Part shown: piece after piece, positions 51,399-53,297 of the stretch
Position numbering within the stretch: the first letter of the stretch is position 1
How the letters are laid out: each line of letters starts with the position of its first letter
Notes under the pieces: model-generated
Databases searched by the model: none
Told to the model about the DNA's origin: nothing
What the model saw: only the letters and a program-made list of their open reading frames with translations
Assembly (NCBI RefSeq): GCF_001546855.1
Contig: NZ_KQ958172.1
Location: forward strand, 1 to 53,297
DNA: 53,297 bases
From: Megasphaera sp. MJR8396C
GTDB taxonomy: Bacteria > Bacillota > Negativicutes > Veillonellales > Megasphaeraceae
Direction of reading: 5' to 3'
Made by a program: the position numbers and the translations under genes

Positions 51399-53135
51399 AT
51401 GACCTTATATAATCCTTTGGAAGTGGTTCAGACAAAGTATCTCTTTCTGACCGGAAAGGGCGGCGTGGGCAAGACCTCTGTTGCCTGCGCCACTGCCGTT
51501 GCCCTGGCCGATGCCGGCCGCAGGGTGCTGCTCATCAGTACCGATCCGGCATCCAACCTGCAGGACGTCTTTTCCATGGAACTCAGCGATAAGGCGGTTC
51601 CCATTCCCGAGGCGGCTAACTTATTGGTTGCGAACTTAGATCCCATACAGGCAGCGGCGGCCTATCGGGAAAGCGTCGTCGCCCCTTACCGCGGCCTCCT
51701 GCCGGAAGCGGCCCTGCACAATATGGAAGAACAGCTGTCCGGATCGTGTACCGTCGAAATTGCTGCCTTCAACGAATTTACCCGCTTCCTCACCGATGGC
51801 GAAATAAGCAAATCCTATGACCACATCATCTTCGATACCGCGCCGACCGGGCATACCCTGCGGATGCTGCAATTGCCGTCGGCGTGGAGCCAATTTATTC
51901 AAACCAGCAAGCACGGCGCCTCCTGCCTGGGACAACTGGCTGGCTTAGAGTCCAAAAAAGAATTGTATAAACAGGCCGTTCAGACCTTAGCCAACGGGAC
52001 CCAGACGACGATGCTCCTCGTTGCCAGACCGGACCTGCTGCCGCTGAAAGAAGCGGGCCGCGCTTCGGCGGAATTAGCAGCCCTCGGCATTGTCCGTCAA
52101 ATCCTCATCATGAACGGTAAACTTACGGTTTGGGACGACGACGTTACGCACGGCCTTTATGAAAAACAACAGGCCGCGCTGAAGGACTTGCCGCCTTCAC
52201 TTGCAGCCCTGCCGATTTTTGACGTTCCTCTACGGTCTTATAATGTGACCGGCCTTTCCCATGTACGGGCCCTGCTCAAGGGGGAAGTGGCTGACGGGAC
52301 CGCTTCATCTGAAACGATGAAAGACGTAAGTCCCTTGTCTGCCGTCATCAATGATTTAGAACGTCAAGGCCGAAAGATCATCTTTACCATGGGCAAGGGC
52401 GGTGTCGGCAAGACGACCGTTGCCGCAGCCATTGCCAGGGAACTTTCCCGCCGCGGCCATCGCGTTCAGTTGACGACGACCGATCCGGCGGCTCATGTAG
52501 ATGACCTCGTCGAAAAGACGGAAGGCCTGCGTGTAAGCCGCATTGACCAGGAAGCCGCTTTACAGCAGTATCGAAAGACAGTCTTGGCCGAAGCCGAGAA
52601 AAACGGACTGGGCAAAGCGGATCTAGCCTATATCGAAGAAGATCTGCGCTCGCCATGTACGCAGGAAATTGCCGTCTTCCATGCCTTTGCCGATATCGTC
52701 GACCAAGGGGAGGACCAAATCATCGTCATCGATACGGCGCCGACTGGCCACACCCTGCTCCTCTTGGAATCGACGGAAAACTACGATAAAGAAATTCGCC
52801 GGACCCGCGGCATAACGCCGCCATCGGTCCAGCACTTGCTGCCGCGCCTTAAAAGTGACGACACGGAAGTGGTCATCGTCACCCTGCCGGAAGCGACGCC
52901 GGTCTATGAAGCCTTGCGCCTGGAAGAAGACCTAAAGCGGACGAAGCTTCAGGGCCGCTGGTGGATCATTAACAAGGCCTTTTGTAAGGCCGCGACGACG
53001 AGTCCCTTGCTCCGTGCCAAAGCTGCTCATGAAATTCCGTGGATCAATACGGTTCATGACCATACAAAGGGCCATACAGCCCTCATATCCTGGAAATCGG
53101 ATGAAGTGCGGGGACAAATCTTAGAAAAATTATAA
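51399..53135 (+). CDS. arsA: Arsenite-activated ATPase ArsA
   Basis: A 578-residue two-halved ATPase. Each half has a deviant Walker A, GKGGVGKT (residues 19-26 and about 332-339), and a DTAPTGHT switch/signal motif. Metalloid-site Cys are in SGSCTVEIAAF, SCLGQLAG and RSPCTQEIAVF, matching Cys113, Cys172 and Cys422 of E. coli ArsA. In the family it energises the ArsB pump. AAGGAGG precedes it; ATG 51399 fits the spacing better than GTG 51396. No arsB, acr3 or arsC gene follows: a terminator comes within 125 bases. The pump must be elsewhere. Confidence 0.96.
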   Translation: MTLYNPLEVVQTKYLFLTGKGGVGKTSVACATAVALADAGRRVLLISTDPASNLQDVFSMELSDKAVPIPEAANLLVANLDPIQAAAAYRESVVAPYRGLLPEAALHNMEEQLSGSCTVEIAAFNEFTRFLTDGEISKSYDHIIFDTAPTGHTLRMLQLPSAWSQFIQTSKHGASCLGQLAGLESKKELYKQAVQTLANGTQTTMLLVARPDLLPLKEAGRASAELAALGIVRQILIMNGKLTVWDDDVTHGLYEKQQAALKDLPPSLAALPIFDVPLRSYNVTGLSHVRALLKGEVADGTASSETMKDVSPLSAVINDLERQGRKIIFTMGKGGVGKTTVAAAIARELSRRGHRVQLTTTDPAAHVDDLVEKTEGLRVSRIDQEAALQQYRKTVLAEAEKNGLGKADLAYIEEDLRSPCTQEIAVFHAFADIVDQGEDQIIVIDTAPTGHTLLLLESTENYDKEIRRTRGITPPSVQHLLPRLKSDDTEVVIVTLPEATPVYEALRLEEDLKRTKLQGRWWIINKAFCKAATTSPLLRAKAAHEIPWINTVHDHTKGHTALISWKSDEVRGQILEKL

Positions 53136-53221
53136 TCAACCCCGTGTCTTGACGAAAGTTCCTGACATGATGGTCTTGTCCGAAGTGCCTTGGCAATGAA
53201 GCAGGCGATTCTCACTCATGC

Positions 53222-53262
53222 AAAAAGGACGCTATGAACATGTTCACAGCGTCCTTTTTGTA
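53222..53262 (+). terminator. Terminator of the arsRDA operon
   Basis: AAAAAGGACGCT (53222-53233) pairs perfectly with AGCGTCCTTTTT (53248-53259), enclosing TGAACATGTTCA, itself a palindrome. T residues follow. Confidence 0.92.
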
Positions 53263-53268
53263 TATGGT

Positions 53269-53296
53269 TATGGGGTTTACCCTGTTGAGCTGGCAA
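53269..53296. repeat. Right copy of the 28-bp terminal inverted repeat
   Basis: Exact reverse complement of bases 1-28. It begins within nine bases of the ars terminator, just as the left copy adjoins the terminator at 34-68. Confidence 0.85.
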
Positions 53297-53297
53297 C

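Overview
The window looks like a chromosomal segment of a Gram-negative-type Firmicute of the Negativicutes, most likely Megasphaera or a close relative. This is inferred from the gene content: pyruvate:ferredoxin oxidoreductase, acetate kinase, a T-box leader, the recJ-rel-dtd-hemZ-hisS-aspS block, and a tet(W)-bearing mobilizable element. There was no database search. No rRNA, tRNA or CRISPR array is visible. Both ends of the window carry the same 28-bp sequence in opposite orientation, next to a terminator hairpin, so the contig probably stops at a dispersed intergenic repeat.

Layout. 113-3253 holds two leftward transporter genes: a YkvI-like membrane protein behind a T-box leader with a probable Ile specifier, and the lysine permease lysP. 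3461-6565 is a rightward run: chorismate mutase, recD2 and comF. 6701-18734 is an Rpn-family nuclease gene split by an 11.17-kb integrative mobilizable element (7000-18173). The element carries tet(W) with its leader/attenuator, a methyltransferase, a sigma-like factor, a small HTH protein, MobC, a relaxase, a Cys-rich protein, a RepA-like initiator, a DnaC-like ATPase, TnpW and a large serine recombinase. Its 24-bp terminal inverted repeats and flanking AA dinucleotides can be read directly. Joining the flanks at AA restores a 285-codon frame. A partial tandem copy of the 3' end of the nuclease gene follows.

19404-32941 is ordinary chromosome with several oddities: an aldo/keto reductase, an unrecognised membrane protein, a decayed HD-GYP gene, a SpeD-like protein lacking the catalytic serine, clpB, a Sel1-repeat protein, gltS, tmcAL, a lipoprotein, ackA, a HAD phosphatase, and a LysR regulator translationally coupled to a small membrane protein. 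33435-38762 holds the pyruvate:ferredoxin oxidoreductase gene and a one-frame fusion of an EamA transporter to a cytidylate-kinase-like domain. 39004-50402 is a dense rightward housekeeping block: recJ, rel, dtd, an MBL hydrolase, an AI-2E family exporter, a Fur-family regulator, hemZ, hisS and aspS. 50465-53135 is an arsRDA operon behind a perfect 16-bp inverted-repeat operator. Its ArsD has a Cys-rich tail, and no efflux pump gene follows before the terminator.

The genes fit an anaerobic fermenter that makes acetyl-CoA through PFOR and ATP through acetate kinase. The stringent response, tRNA charging and heme/Fe-S-related genes sit in one block, with acquired tetracycline resistance and metalloid defence nearby. 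The observations most worth following up are the exactly bounded element, the catalytically altered SpeD homologue with a basic tail, the transporter-kinase fusion, and the ArsD tail.
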